From contig MVCS01000014.1 of assembly GCA_002049885.1 (NCBI GenBank), positions 1 to 12,961 of the forward strand: DNA of 12,961 nt, given 5' to 3'. The position numbers and the translations under genes are program-made. The first letter of the stretch is position 1. Each line of letters begins with the position of its first letter. The notes under the pieces are model-generated. The model had not been told where the DNA came from, did no database searches, and was given only the letters and a program-made list of their open reading frames with translations. Below are positions 1 to 6,390 of the stretch, piece by piece. This DNA is from Planctomycetales bacterium 4484_123. GTDB taxonomy: Bacteria > Planctomycetota > Phycisphaerae > SM23-33.

Positions 1-899
1 GCCCGCATGCCGGCGGCGGCCCCTTCGCCCTCGGGGTCCTGGTCGGTGATGCGGAAGGCATCCGCACTGGAGCCGTAGCCGATGATCTCCGCCAGCATGG
101 GCGCCCCGCGGCGCTTGGCCAGCTCGTATTCTTCCAGGATGAGGATGCTGGCCCCCTCGCCGAGCACGAAGCCGTCGCGGGTCAGGTCGAAGGGGCGCGA
201 GGCGGTCTGGATCTCGTCGTTGCGGGTGGACAAGGCCGTCAGGCGGATGAAGCCGGTGACGCCGTAGGGGTGGATCATGCTGTGCGCCCCCCCGGTGATC
301 ATGACGTCGGCGTCGCCGTGGCGGATGATCTCGGTGGCCTCGCCGGCGGCCTGGGTGCTGGCGGCGCAGGCGGTGAGTGCATTGAAGGCCGGCCCGCGGA
401 CGCCGAACTCCGCCGCCAGGTGGGCCACCACCATGTTGGCCTCCTGTTCGGTCTCGCGGTGCACGTTCATCCGCCCGAAGGCCAGTTCGCCCCACCGGGA
501 GGTGTCCAGCCGGCCGTCGGACCAGGCGTCCACCAGCAGCGAGGTGAAACTCTCAAAGTCCAGGCTGCCCTCCCCGGAGCCCAGGTAGATGCCCGTACGT
601 CGCGGGTCCAGGCCGTCGGTCTCTTCCAGCCCGGCGGCCGACCAGGCCTCACGGGCGGCGGCCAGGGCGAAACGGGTGTGCCGGCCGGCGTGGTCGTGCT
701 TGCCGGAGGCGGCCAGGGGCTCGGGCAGCTCGAAGTTGCGCACCTGGGCCGAGAAGGTCGCCGGGAAGGTGGACGCGTCGAAGATGTCGGTCTTGCCCAG
801 CCCGCTGGTGCCGCTCAGCAGGGCCGACCAGACCGTTTCCACGTCGTGCCCCAGCGGGGTGACGCAGCCCATGCCGGTAATGACCACTCGGCGCCTCAT
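1..899 (-). CDS. Beta-ketoacyl-ACP synthase, KAS II/FabF-like (3' part outside window)
   Basis: This is a thiolase-fold condensing enzyme that extends an acyl thioester with malonyl-ACP in the cytoplasm. It starts at the ATG whose first base is 899. 299 full codons are visible before the window ends. The N-terminus RRRVVITGMGCVTPLG is the classic ketosynthase opening. The nucleophile is Cys178 in NALTACAAST, equivalent to the TACATS motif of FabF. The segment ending in GFVLGEGAS (about residues 235-251) is also typical. The regions carrying the two catalytic His of the family lie beyond the window, so activity cannot be fully judged. The start overlaps the stop of the upstream ketosynthase by 4 bases (ATGA), which suggests translational coupling and equimolar synthesis. 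The product could work in fatty acid, polyene or other type II synthesis. Family certain, substrate unknown. Confidence 0.93.
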   Translation of the reverse strand, partial: MRRRVVITGMGCVTPLGHDVETVWSALLSGTSGLGKTDIFDASTFPATFSAQVRNFELPEPLAASGKHDHAGRHTRFALAAAREAWSAAGLEETDGLDPRRTGIYLGSGEGSLDFESFTSLLVDAWSDGRLDTSRWGELAFGRMNVHRETEQEANMVVAHLAAEFGVRGPAFNALTACAASTQAAGEATEIIRHGDADVMITGGAHSMIHPYGVTGFIRLTALSTRNDEIQTASRPFDLTRDGFVLGEGASILILEEYELAKRRGAPMLAEIIGYGSSADAFRITDQDPEGEGAAAGMR

Positions 900-2209
900 G
901 GCTCGAATCTCTTCAGGATGACCGCCCCACTCTGCCCGCCGACGGCCAGGCCGCAACAAAGGGCGTAGCGGAGCTCGGTATGGACCGGCTCGGTGGGCAC
1001 GCTCAGCCGGCAGTCCTCCGCGGGCCTCTGGAAGTTCGCCGCCGGCGGGACTATCTGCTGGTGCAGGGCCATGGCCGCCACTGCCAGGGCCACGCCGCCG
1101 GCCCCGGCAAAGAGGTTGCCGAAGGTGCCCATCAACGGCAGCGTCGGAACGGTATCGGCCCGGCCAGCCAGGGCCCGCCGCAACGCAGCGGCCTCGACGG
1201 CGTCTTCGCCGGGCACGCCCGAGCCGTTGGGGATGACCAGGTCGACTTGCTCCGGCCCGATGCCCGCATCGGCCAGGGCCGCGGCCACGGCGTCGTCCAG
1301 GCCGCCGGCCGATGGCTTGAGGTAGTCGGCGCCGGCCGGCTCACAGGCGGCCCCGAACCCGGCCACCTCGGCATAGATGCGCGCCGCCCGCCCCTGGGCC
1401 CGGCCGAGCTCTTCCAGGATCAGCAGCCCGCCGCCCTCTCCCACCACGGTACCGGCGTGGTCGGCGTCAAAAGGCCGACACGCCCCGCCCGGCGCGTCGT
1501 TGGCGGTGGTGACCAGCCTGCCCAGCAGGGCCTGTCGCAGCAGGCCCATGGGGTTGACCTTGCTCTCGGCCCCGCCGGCGATGGCGACGTCGGCGGCCCC
1601 GCGGGCGATGGTCCGGGCCGCCTCCCCCACCGCCAACTGGCCCGAGGCCTCCCCGCAGGTGATGGTGTTGGACGGGCCCTTGGCTGCGTGAATGATGGTC
1701 ACGTGGCAGGCGAGCATGTTGGGCAGGTACTTCAGCAGCCACAGCGGCGTGAGGTTGTAGAGGCCCTCTCGTCCCCAGGTGCGGATGTCGAACTTGCCGT
1801 CGGTGACGGAGGTGTTGATGGCCGCGCCCAGTTCGTCCAGGTCGGTGCAGATGAGCCCGGCCCCGATGTTGCAGCCGAAGCGGCGGGAGTCGACATCGGC
1901 TGAGGCCTCGTCCAGACCGCGGGTGACGATGCCGGAATCGCGAACCGCCAGGTCGGCGGCGGCCACGGCGATCTCGATGTCGCGGGCCATGACCTTGACG
2001 GCCTTGCGATAGCTCTTGGGCACGAACTTGCGGGCGGAGAAGTCATCCAGTTGCCCGCCGATCTGGCAAGGGAAGCTGGAAGGGTCGAAGCGGTCCAGTC
2101 GCTTGACCGCCTGTTTGCGGGCCAGGAGGTTCTTGAACAGTTCCTGGATGCCCAGGCCGGCGGAGGTAACCACCCCCAGACCGGTGATCACGACACGCCG
2201 GTCGGTCAT
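896..2209 (-). CDS. Beta-ketoacyl synthase-like protein with both catalytic His replaced by Asn
   Basis: A 437-residue ketosynthase homologue of normal FabF length, opening with MTDRRVVITGLGVVTSAG. The nucleophile position is kept as Cys185 in NTITCGEAS. The motif that reads NAHGTSTP in FabF is here IPNGSGVP, putting Asn328 at the first catalytic His. The motif that reads KSMTGHLLGAAG is here LMGTFGNLFAGAG, putting Asn365 at the second His and Met in place of the conserved Lys. I infer weak or altered condensing activity, perhaps as a partner subunit comparable to the chain-length factor of type II systems, although those usually lose the Cys instead. The ATG at 2209 is preceded by GGGAGG and overlaps the FabZ-like stop (ATGA). 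Its own stop overlaps the next ketosynthase in the same way. An upstream in-frame start at 2236 lies inside the FabZ-like gene and is less likely. Confidence 0.92.
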   Translation of the reverse strand: MTDRRVVITGLGVVTSAGLGIQELFKNLLARKQAVKRLDRFDPSSFPCQIGGQLDDFSARKFVPKSYRKAVKVMARDIEIAVAAADLAVRDSGIVTRGLDEASADVDSRRFGCNIGAGLICTDLDELGAAINTSVTDGKFDIRTWGREGLYNLTPLWLLKYLPNMLACHVTIIHAAKGPSNTITCGEASGQLAVGEAARTIARGAADVAIAGGAESKVNPMGLLRQALLGRLVTTANDAPGGACRPFDADHAGTVVGEGGGLLILEELGRAQGRAARIYAEVAGFGAACEPAGADYLKPSAGGLDDAVAAALADAGIGPEQVDLVIPNGSGVPGEDAVEAAALRRALAGRADTVPTLPLMGTFGNLFAGAGGVALAVAAMALHQQIVPPAANFQRPAEDCRLSVPTEPVHTELRYALCCGLAVGGQSGAVILKRFEP

Positions 2210-2721
2210 TGCCTCCCTGCCTCCGCCCCCTCGCACCGACTCGCCGTGTCGGTCGGCAGGTCCACGAAGCCCGCCAGCAGCCGCAGGAACTGGCCCGTGA
2301 AGACGAAGTTCTCCTCCGGGAACTTCACCCCCGCGAGGTTCTGATCTATGTGCGAGAACATCAGATCGATGGTGCCGATGGGCTGGCCGTTCTTCAAGAC
2401 CGTACCGTGGGTGCTGGCGGCCTTGTCCGAGATGGTCTTCAGTTCGGCATGGTAGTGGAGTTGGTCGCCGGGCAGGACGGGCTCGGCTATCTCCGCCACG
2501 GTGATCTTGGCGAGGATGACCTTCTCCTTGAAGTCGCGCGCCTGGCCCACCAGGATGCCGGCGGTCTGGGCCATGCCCTCGATCATGAGGCTCACGGGCA
2601 TGAGGGGGAAGTCTTCCCAGTGGTCGTGGAGGTGTTCCTCGGCCAGCGAGACGTTCTTGACGGCGGTGGCCGAGACGCCTGGCTTGAACTCCACGAACCG
2701 GTCAATCCAGATCCATCGCAT
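2206..2721 (-). CDS. Hotdog-fold (3R)-hydroxyacyl-ACP dehydratase-like protein (FabZ-like)
   Basis: A 171-residue hotdog protein that should dehydrate 3-hydroxyacyl-ACP, longer than the roughly 145-150 residues of typical FabZ. Residues 24-60 match the FabZ core: SLAEEHLHDHW, then MPVSLMIEGMAQTAG. His34 and Glu48 fall at the catalytic pair. The usual Pro-Gly after the His loop is Pro-Val here, and the HFPG context is HWED, so it is a divergent member that could be specialised or mainly structural. A C-terminal tail of about 25 residues follows the hotdog core. The start at 2721 (MRWIWIDRF) has GGAG about 10 bases upstream. The gene follows the long ACP after a 102-base spacer and overlaps the downstream ketosynthase by 4 bases. 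Confidence 0.87.
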   Translation of the reverse strand: MRWIWIDRFVEFKPGVSATAVKNVSLAEEHLHDHWEDFPLMPVSLMIEGMAQTAGILVGQARDFKEKVILAKITVAEIAEPVLPGDQLHYHAELKTISDKAASTHGTVLKNGQPIGTIDLMFSHIDQNLAGVKFPEENFVFTGQFLRLLAGFVDLPTDTASRCEGAEAGRQ

Positions 2722-2797
2722 CGACGGGCGTCTCCGTGAGCCTGAAAGGCCGAGGCGTCCGCCGCCACAGGGACGGCGCACCCCCAAGCCGCCCAAA

Positions 2798-2812
2798 CCG
2801 GGCCTCGCCCGG
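2798..2812 (-). terminator. GC hairpin downstream of ACP, possible partial terminator or processing hairpin
   Basis: Read on the minus strand, CCGGGC, loop GAG, then GCCCGG form a perfect 6-bp stem followed by only three T (2797-2795). It begins 12 bases after the ACP stop codon. The short T run argues against full termination. It could attenuate or stabilise the upstream transcript so that ACP is made in excess over the enzymes. This role is inferred. Confidence 0.35.
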
Positions 2813-2818
2813 CCAGGC
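2807..2818 (-). repeat. Intergenic GC-rich 12-mer, copy B
   Basis: The minus strand reads GCCTGGCCGGGC, identical to segments at 3938-3949 (plus) and 4976-4987 (minus). All three lie in spacers. On the plus strand the match to the copy at 3932-3949 extends to 18 bases with one difference (2807-2824). This copy contributes one arm of the 2798-2812 hairpin. Confidence 0.55.
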
Positions 2819-2823
2819 GGGCC

Positions 2824-3213
2824 CTAGCCGTTGACCTTGTTCATGATGTAGCGGACGATCGTACTGACCTTGAACAGCTCCGGAAGCTTGTTCACGTCGG
2901 GGTCGGTCTCGAACTGCGAGAAGTCCACGTGCGGCAGCGACTCCTTCAAACGCTCCAGGCCCGCCTGCGTGAGCTTCCCGTCGGCCACGAACTCGGGGTT
3001 GTTCAGCACGTTGTCGGGAAACAAATCGCCGGGAGGAATCTTGATGTCGAAGGCCCGCTCCAGGCGGAAGACGATGTCCAGGAAGTCGATGGACTCGGCC
3101 CCGAGGTCGCCGGTGAGGGTCTTGTCCATCTCCACCTCATCCTCGTCAACGCCCAGGGCCTCCACCAGCGTCTCCTTGACCTTCTCGAAGACCTCTTGCT
3201 CTGTCATCGCCAT
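2824..3213 (-). CDS. acpP: Acyl carrier protein, long form with extended C-terminal half
   Basis: A 129-residue carrier protein, well above the usual 75-85. It would carry growing acyl chains on a phosphopantetheine arm for the dehydratases and ketosynthases beside it. The attachment site is Ser41 in GDLGAESIDFLDIV, with Glu in place of the usual Asp just before the Ser. The acidic helix II region (FRLERAFDIKIPPGDLF) is followed by about 45 extra residues before a C-terminal helix that resembles the normal helix III (VSTIVRYIMNKVNG). The start at 3213 is chosen over an in-frame ATG six bases later because AGGAG lies about 10 bases upstream. It has its own strong candidate promoter (3283-3311) and a hairpin just after its stop, which fits high ACP expression. 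A specialised ACP rather than the housekeeping one is possible. Confidence 0.9.
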   Translation of the reverse strand: MAMTEQEVFEKVKETLVEALGVDEDEVEMDKTLTGDLGAESIDFLDIVFRLERAFDIKIPPGDLFPDNVLNNPEFVADGKLTQAGLERLKESLPHVDFSQFETDPDVNKLPELFKVSTIVRYIMNKVNG

Positions 3214-3282
3214 GTGCGTTTGTCTCCTGTCAGAACCGAGCGCGGCACAGTCCGTTGTCGCGCAGCCATACCGGCCTCCCAT

Positions 3283-3311
3283 CATATAGGCCGCCAGCCC
3301 GGCAAAGTCAA
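3283..3311 (-). promoter_or_regulatory. Sigma70-type promoter for the ACP-FabZ-KS-KS operon
   Basis: On the minus strand a -35 TTGACT (3311-3306), a 17-base spacer and a -10 TATATG (3288-3283; TATGAT two bases on) match the housekeeping consensus well. Predicted transcription starts near 3276, giving a leader of about 60 bases ending in AGGAG and the ACP start at 3213. It is the AT-rich island of an otherwise GC-rich spacer. Confidence 0.6.
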
Positions 3312-3345
3312 CGCCACACCCGCCCCGGCTGACGACTCTCTGCCC

Positions 3346-3843
3346 TCAGGACGCCCCCGCAGCCAGGGCCTCAGGCCCGCCGATGAGCCTGAAACGCTCC
3401 TTCAAGGTCGCCACGATGCGGGCATCGGCACCCGCAGCCGCCGGGCAGACGTCAGCCACGTTGCAGCTCCGCAAGACCAACTGGCCTCGAACCGCCTGCC
3501 TGTCGGTCCCAACCGTGCCCCGGGCCTTGAAGGTGGCCATCTGGCCGTCCACCTCTACCAGCTCCGCCTCCGTCCGCAGGGTCTCGCCCGGCACCACGAA
3601 GCTGCCGTAGCGCACGTTCCTGGCCGCCCGGAGCTGTATCAAACTGCAAGACCAGTCCTGCTCGACCCGCAGCAGCCAGGCCGCCGTCTGCACCAGGGCC
3701 TCCACCATCAACACGCCGGGCAGCACCGGGAAGGCCGGAAAATGATCGGCCAGGTACTCCTCCGCCAGCGACAGCGATTTCGACCCGACTATCCGCCGGC
3801 CCGGCTCGATAAGCTCAATCCTGTCCACCAGGTGGAATTTCAT
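3346..3843 (-). CDS. fabZ: FabZ-like (3R)-hydroxyacyl-ACP dehydratase
   Basis: A 165-residue hotdog dehydratase with a near-canonical FabZ core. SLAEEYLADHFPAFPVLPGV carries the catalytic His34, and LMVEALVQTAAWL carries the catalytic Glu48. It should remove water from 3-hydroxyacyl-ACP to give trans-2-enoyl-ACP in the cytoplasm. About 15 residues beyond the core form a tail ending in ALAAGAS. I take ATG at 3843 (MKFHLVDRI); a GTG two codons upstream at 3849 is an alternative, and the ribosome site is weak. It is the promoter-proximal gene of the minus-strand cassette, 132 bases ahead of the long ACP. Compared with the second hotdog protein at 2206-2721 it keeps the His-loop motif and the Pro-Gly, so it is the more likely active dehydratase. 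Confidence 0.9.
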   Translation of the reverse strand: MKFHLVDRIELIEPGRRIVGSKSLSLAEEYLADHFPAFPVLPGVLMVEALVQTAAWLLRVEQDWSCSLIQLRAARNVRYGSFVVPGETLRTEAELVEVDGQMATFKARGTVGTDRQAVRGQLVLRSCNVADVCPAAAGADARIVATLKERFRLIGGPEALAAGAS

Positions 3844-3870
3844 GCCCACACCGTACCCGTTAGGACTGGG

Positions 3871-3899
3871 CTTTTAGCCAATTCCATACTGTCAGGCAA
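3871..3899 (-). promoter_or_regulatory. Candidate promoter for the FabZ-like gene
   Basis: On the minus strand TTGCCT (3899-3894), a 17-base spacer and TAAAAG (3876-3871) each match four of six consensus positions. An A run lies just upstream of the -35. The start codon at 3843 would follow a leader of about 20 bases. Confidence 0.35.
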
Positions 3900-3930
3900 G
3901 CCTTTTTCGATTGGCCGAGTGCCGAACCCG

Positions 3931-3985
3931 GGGGCACGCCTGGCCGGGCAGCCCCGGCCGAGGGTGGCCAGACCCTCCGTGCCCC
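3931..3985. repeat. Palindromic three-way-junction element between divergent promoters
   Basis: Three perfect stems tile 55 bases. Outer stem GGGGCACG (3931-3938) pairs with CGTGCCCC (3978-3985). Hairpin 1 is GGCCGGG (3942-3948), loop CAGC, CCCGGCC (3953-3959). Hairpin 2 is GAGGGT (3960-3965), loop GGCCAG, ACCCTC (3972-3977). Only three bases (CCT) at the junction are unpaired. The 21 base pairs have no mismatch. The element is upstream of both candidate promoters and has no T run on either strand, so it is not an obvious terminator. It could be a regulator-binding or cruciform element, a REP-like mobile palindrome, or a small structured RNA. Confidence 0.65.
3938..3949 (+). repeat. Intergenic GC-rich 12-mer, copy A
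   Basis: GCCTGGCCGGGC, the same 12-mer as at 2807-2818 and 4976-4987 (both on the minus strand). In this copy it spans the end of the outer stem, the CCT junction and the left arm of hairpin 1 of the three-stem element. Confidence 0.55.
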
Positions 3986-4041
3986 GACCGGGCCCCGCCG
4001 GGAACACCGGCCCAGCCCCGCGATTCGCCAGCGGAAAATGC

Positions 4042-4070
4042 TTGTCGCCCCGGATGCGATTGTCTAGAAT
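4042..4070 (+). promoter_or_regulatory. Sigma70-type promoter for the nagB operon
   Basis: TTGTCG (4042-4047), a 17-base spacer and TAGAAT (4065-4070; five of six consensus positions), with an A-rich patch just upstream. Predicted start near 4077, giving a leader of about 90 bases to the nagB ATG. Confidence 0.5.
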
Positions 4071-4166
4071 CCCGTGCTCGCCTCGCACTTGCCCCTGCCG
4101 GGGTACAGGGAGCGGGGCTCGGTCACGATGGACCATCCGGCTTTCTGATGAGGAGCGAAGAGAAGA

Positions 4167-4955
4167 ATGGAAGTCATCATCTGCCCAAGCTACGAAGAGA
4201 TGAGCATCATGGCGGCTCGGGAGGTGGCCAGCCTGCTCAACACCAAGCCCAACGCGGTGCTGGGCCTGGCCACGGGCAGCACACCTAGGGGGCTGTACGC
4301 TGAACTGGTGCGCATGCACAAGGAAGAGGGCCTGGATTTCTCGCAGGTGACCACCTTCAACCTGGACGAATACGTGGGCCTGCCCGACGACCACCCCCAG
4401 AGCTACCACTACTTCATGCGGGAGCACCTCTTCAAACACGTGAACATCCCGGAGCAGAACATCCACATCCCCTCCGGCACGACGCGGAACCACGTGGCGT
4501 TCTGCGAGTGGTACGAGCGCCGCATCAAGGAATGCGGCGGCATTGACCTCCAGATCCTCGGCATAGGCGCCGATGGCCATATCGCCTTCAACGAGCCCGG
4601 CTCGTCGCTGGGCTCACGCACCCGCATCAAGACCCTCGCCGCGCAAACGATAAAGGACAATGCCCGGTTCTTCGAAAAGGAAGAGGACGTGCCCATCTAC
4701 GCCATCACCATGGGCGTGGGGACCATCCTGGAGGCGCGCAGGCTGCTGCTGCTGGCCAACGGCGAGAACAAGGCCGAGGCCGTTCGCAACGCCATCGAGG
4801 GACCGGTCTGTAGCATGGTCACCGCCAGCGCCCTGCAACTGCACCCGCGCAGCATGATCTTCCTGGACGAGGCAGCAGCCGGCAAGCTGCAGATGGCGGA
4901 CTACTACAAGTGGGTGCAGCAGAACAAGCCGGGCGCCCCCAAGCCCGAGGTGTGA
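4167..4955 (+). CDS. nagB: Glucosamine-6-phosphate deaminase/isomerase
   Basis: A 262-residue cytoplasmic enzyme that interconverts glucosamine 6-phosphate with fructose 6-phosphate plus ammonia; E. coli NagB has 266. The phosphate loop is GLATGSTPRGLY (33-44). FNLDEYVGL carries Asp67, and GIGADGHIAFNEP carries Asp136, His138 and Glu143. These equal Asp72, Asp141, His143 and Glu148 of the E. coli enzyme with a constant offset of five. GSSLGSRTR follows, as in the family. The start is supported by AGGAG at 4151-4155. It opens a plus-strand operon with a GlmU-like gene 110 bases downstream, so it may run in the anabolic direction to supply amino sugar, though the usual role is catabolic. No GlmS is in the window to settle this. 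Confidence 0.96.
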   Translation: MEVIICPSYEEMSIMAAREVASLLNTKPNAVLGLATGSTPRGLYAELVRMHKEEGLDFSQVTTFNLDEYVGLPDDHPQSYHYFMREHLFKHVNIPEQNIHIPSGTTRNHVAFCEWYERRIKECGGIDLQILGIGADGHIAFNEPGSSLGSRTRIKTLAAQTIKDNARFFEKEEDVPIYAITMGVGTILEARRLLLLANGENKAEAVRNAIEGPVCSMVTASALQLHPRSMIFLDEAAAGKLQMADYYKWVQQNKPGAPKPEV

Positions 4956-4975
4956 GGGGTCTTGGCCCGGAGGCC

Positions 4976-4987
4976 GCCCGGCCAGGC
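4976..4987 (-). repeat. Intergenic GC-rich 12-mer, copy C
   Basis: The plus strand reads GCCCGGCCAGGC, the complement of copy A and the same orientation as copy B. It starts 21 bases after the nagB stop, inside a run of alternating GGCC blocks (4965-4993). Confidence 0.5.
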
Positions 4988-4994
4988 CGGCCGA

Positions 4995-5012
4995 CGGCGC
5001 AACTATGCGCCG
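4995..5012. other. Perfect inverted repeat in the nagB-glmU-like spacer
   Basis: CGGCGCA, loop ACTA, TGCGCCG: a perfect 7-bp stem with a 4-base loop, about 40 bases before the next ribosome site. No T run follows, so it is an RNA-stabilising or processing hairpin, or a small operator, rather than a terminator. Confidence 0.4.
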
Positions 5013-5065
5013 AGCCCCGCCGGTGCGAGAGATATCCCGCGAAGCCCAACGAAGGAGCTTAGTCC

Positions 5066-6373
5066 ATGCGAATGATACTCTTCGACGGCCCGCCCGAGAT
5101 AAGGGCCCGGTTCAACCCGCTGGCGTGGTCCCGGCCCATCTGGGAGCTGCGCTGCGGCATGACCACATTGGGCGAGAAGATAGTCGCCAAGGTCGGCGCC
5201 GCCGAGGTGGCCTGCTTCGTGCCGGAGTACATGGCCGAGGCCTACGCCCAGCAAACCTCGATGAAGGTAAACGACCTGGCCACGCTTGGCGGCGATGACC
5301 TGCTGCTGGTCAACAGCCAGGTCAAGGCCCACGATTTCGACGTGCCGGCCACGGGGCCCTCGGAGGTGGGCCTGAACGGCGACGGCGAGGTCATCTACGC
5401 CCGCGTGGCCTCTGAGGACGTGGCCAAGGTCCAGGCCGCCCAAGCCGGGGCCGACATCCCCTGCCCCGTGGGCGAATTCCTGGCCAAGGCCAAGGCCGTG
5501 CTGCCGACGGTGAAGTGTTCGGCGCCGACCTATCGCTACATCTGGGAGCTGGTGCTGGAGAATCCCGAGCAGCTCAAGGCGGACTTCCAGGCCGCCGGGC
5601 GCTGCGGCATCGAGGGCACCGTGGAGCAGCCCGGGGCCATTCGGGGCGGCAAGGAGAACATCTACGTCGCCCCCGGGGCGGTGGTCCACCCCATGGTGGT
5701 CCTGGACGCCGAGCACGGCCCCATCTACATCGACCGGGACGTGGAGGTGCACCCCTTCACGCGCATCGAGGGGCCTTGCTACATCGGGCCCGAGACGGTG
5801 ATGCTGGGCACGAAGTGCCGGGAGGGCAACACCATCGGCCCGGTCTGCCGGGTCGGCGGGGAGGTGGAGGAATCCATCATCCAGGGCTACAGCAACAAGT
5901 ACCACGACGGCTTTCTCGGCCACGCCTACGTGGGCGAGTGGGTCAACCTGGGCGCCCTGACGACCAACAGCGACCTGAAGAACGACTACTCGGACGTCTC
6001 GGTGATGATGGACGGGCGCAGACCCGTCAACACCGGTTCGACGAAGGTGGGCTCGCTCATCGGCGACCACACCAAGACCTCCATCGGCACGCTGTTCAAC
6101 ACCGGGGCGTACGTCGGCTCGATGTGTCTGATCCTGGCCTCGGGCGCCCCGTTGATGAAGCACATTCCATCCTTTGCCTGGGTGCAGCAGGGCGTGGTGC
6201 CCAGGGCCGTCAGTCGGGAGGACGCCTACATCACTGCCCGCACTGCCATGGGCCGGCGCAAACGCCAGTGGACGGAGGCGGACGCCAGGATGTGGGACGC
6301 CATTTACGAACTGACCAGCCCCGTCCGCGAGGTCGCCATCCGCAGGGGCCGGAGGCTCATGGCCAGGCGATAG
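5066..6373 (+). CDS. GlmU-like sugar nucleotidyltransferase / left-handed beta-helix acetyltransferase (alternative family)
   Basis: A 435-residue two-part protein. Residues 3-45 (ILFDGPPEIRARFNPLAWSR, then PIWELRCGMTTLGEKI) match the alternative GlmU family known from Bacteroidetes, not the LAAGxGTRM signature of classical GlmU. Residues about 196-365 look like left-handed beta-helix hexapeptide repeats. In SNKYHDGFLGHAYVGEWVNL, His280 aligns by eye with the catalytic His363 of E. coli GlmU. The likely role is acetylation of glucosamine 1-phosphate and/or UDP-GlcNAc formation for peptidoglycan or lipopolysaccharide; a different sugar nucleotide is possible. AAGGAG at 5052-5057 supports the start. 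It sits between nagB and an ACP gene 17 bases downstream, pointing to acylated amino-sugar (envelope) metabolism. Confidence 0.84.
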   Translation: MRMILFDGPPEIRARFNPLAWSRPIWELRCGMTTLGEKIVAKVGAAEVACFVPEYMAEAYAQQTSMKVNDLATLGGDDLLLVNSQVKAHDFDVPATGPSEVGLNGDGEVIYARVASEDVAKVQAAQAGADIPCPVGEFLAKAKAVLPTVKCSAPTYRYIWELVLENPEQLKADFQAAGRCGIEGTVEQPGAIRGGKENIYVAPGAVVHPMVVLDAEHGPIYIDRDVEVHPFTRIEGPCYIGPETVMLGTKCREGNTIGPVCRVGGEVEESIIQGYSNKYHDGFLGHAYVGEWVNLGALTTNSDLKNDYSDVSVMMDGRRPVNTGSTKVGSLIGDHTKTSIGTLFNTGAYVGSMCLILASGAPLMKHIPSFAWVQQGVVPRAVSREDAYITARTAMGRRKRQWTEADARMWDAIYELTSPVREVAIRRGRRLMARR

Positions 6374-6390
6374 CCGCGGGAGTTGACTAC

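Larger units (their letters stand above)
3844..4166. other. Divergent intergenic region (323 bases), no gene seen
   Basis: No convincing coding frame. It holds a candidate minus-strand promoter (3871-3899), a perfectly paired three-stem palindromic element (3931-3985), a second GC-rich inverted pair GCCGG/CCGGC near 3997-4011, and a candidate plus-strand promoter (4042-4070). The nagB leader also has a small CCCTG/CAGGG hairpin (4093-4110) with no T run. Nothing resembles the glmS ribozyme. Confidence 0.6.

Noticed and set aside
3214..3345. Small upstream gene between FabZ-like and ACP, by extending the ACP frame to 3285
   Set aside because: The extension crosses the strong candidate promoter and leader and has no ACP-like residues. 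The ATG at 3213 has a good ribosome site.
4077..4166. glmS-type ribozyme or riboswitch in the nagB leader
   Set aside because: No conserved ribozyme core is seen, only a 5-bp hairpin with an 8-base loop.
5515..6390. Frame open upstream of the ACP start, overlapping the GlmU-like gene
   Set aside because: The upstream part is out of frame with the GlmU-like protein and rich in Arg, Gly and His. Only the part from 6391 is ACP.
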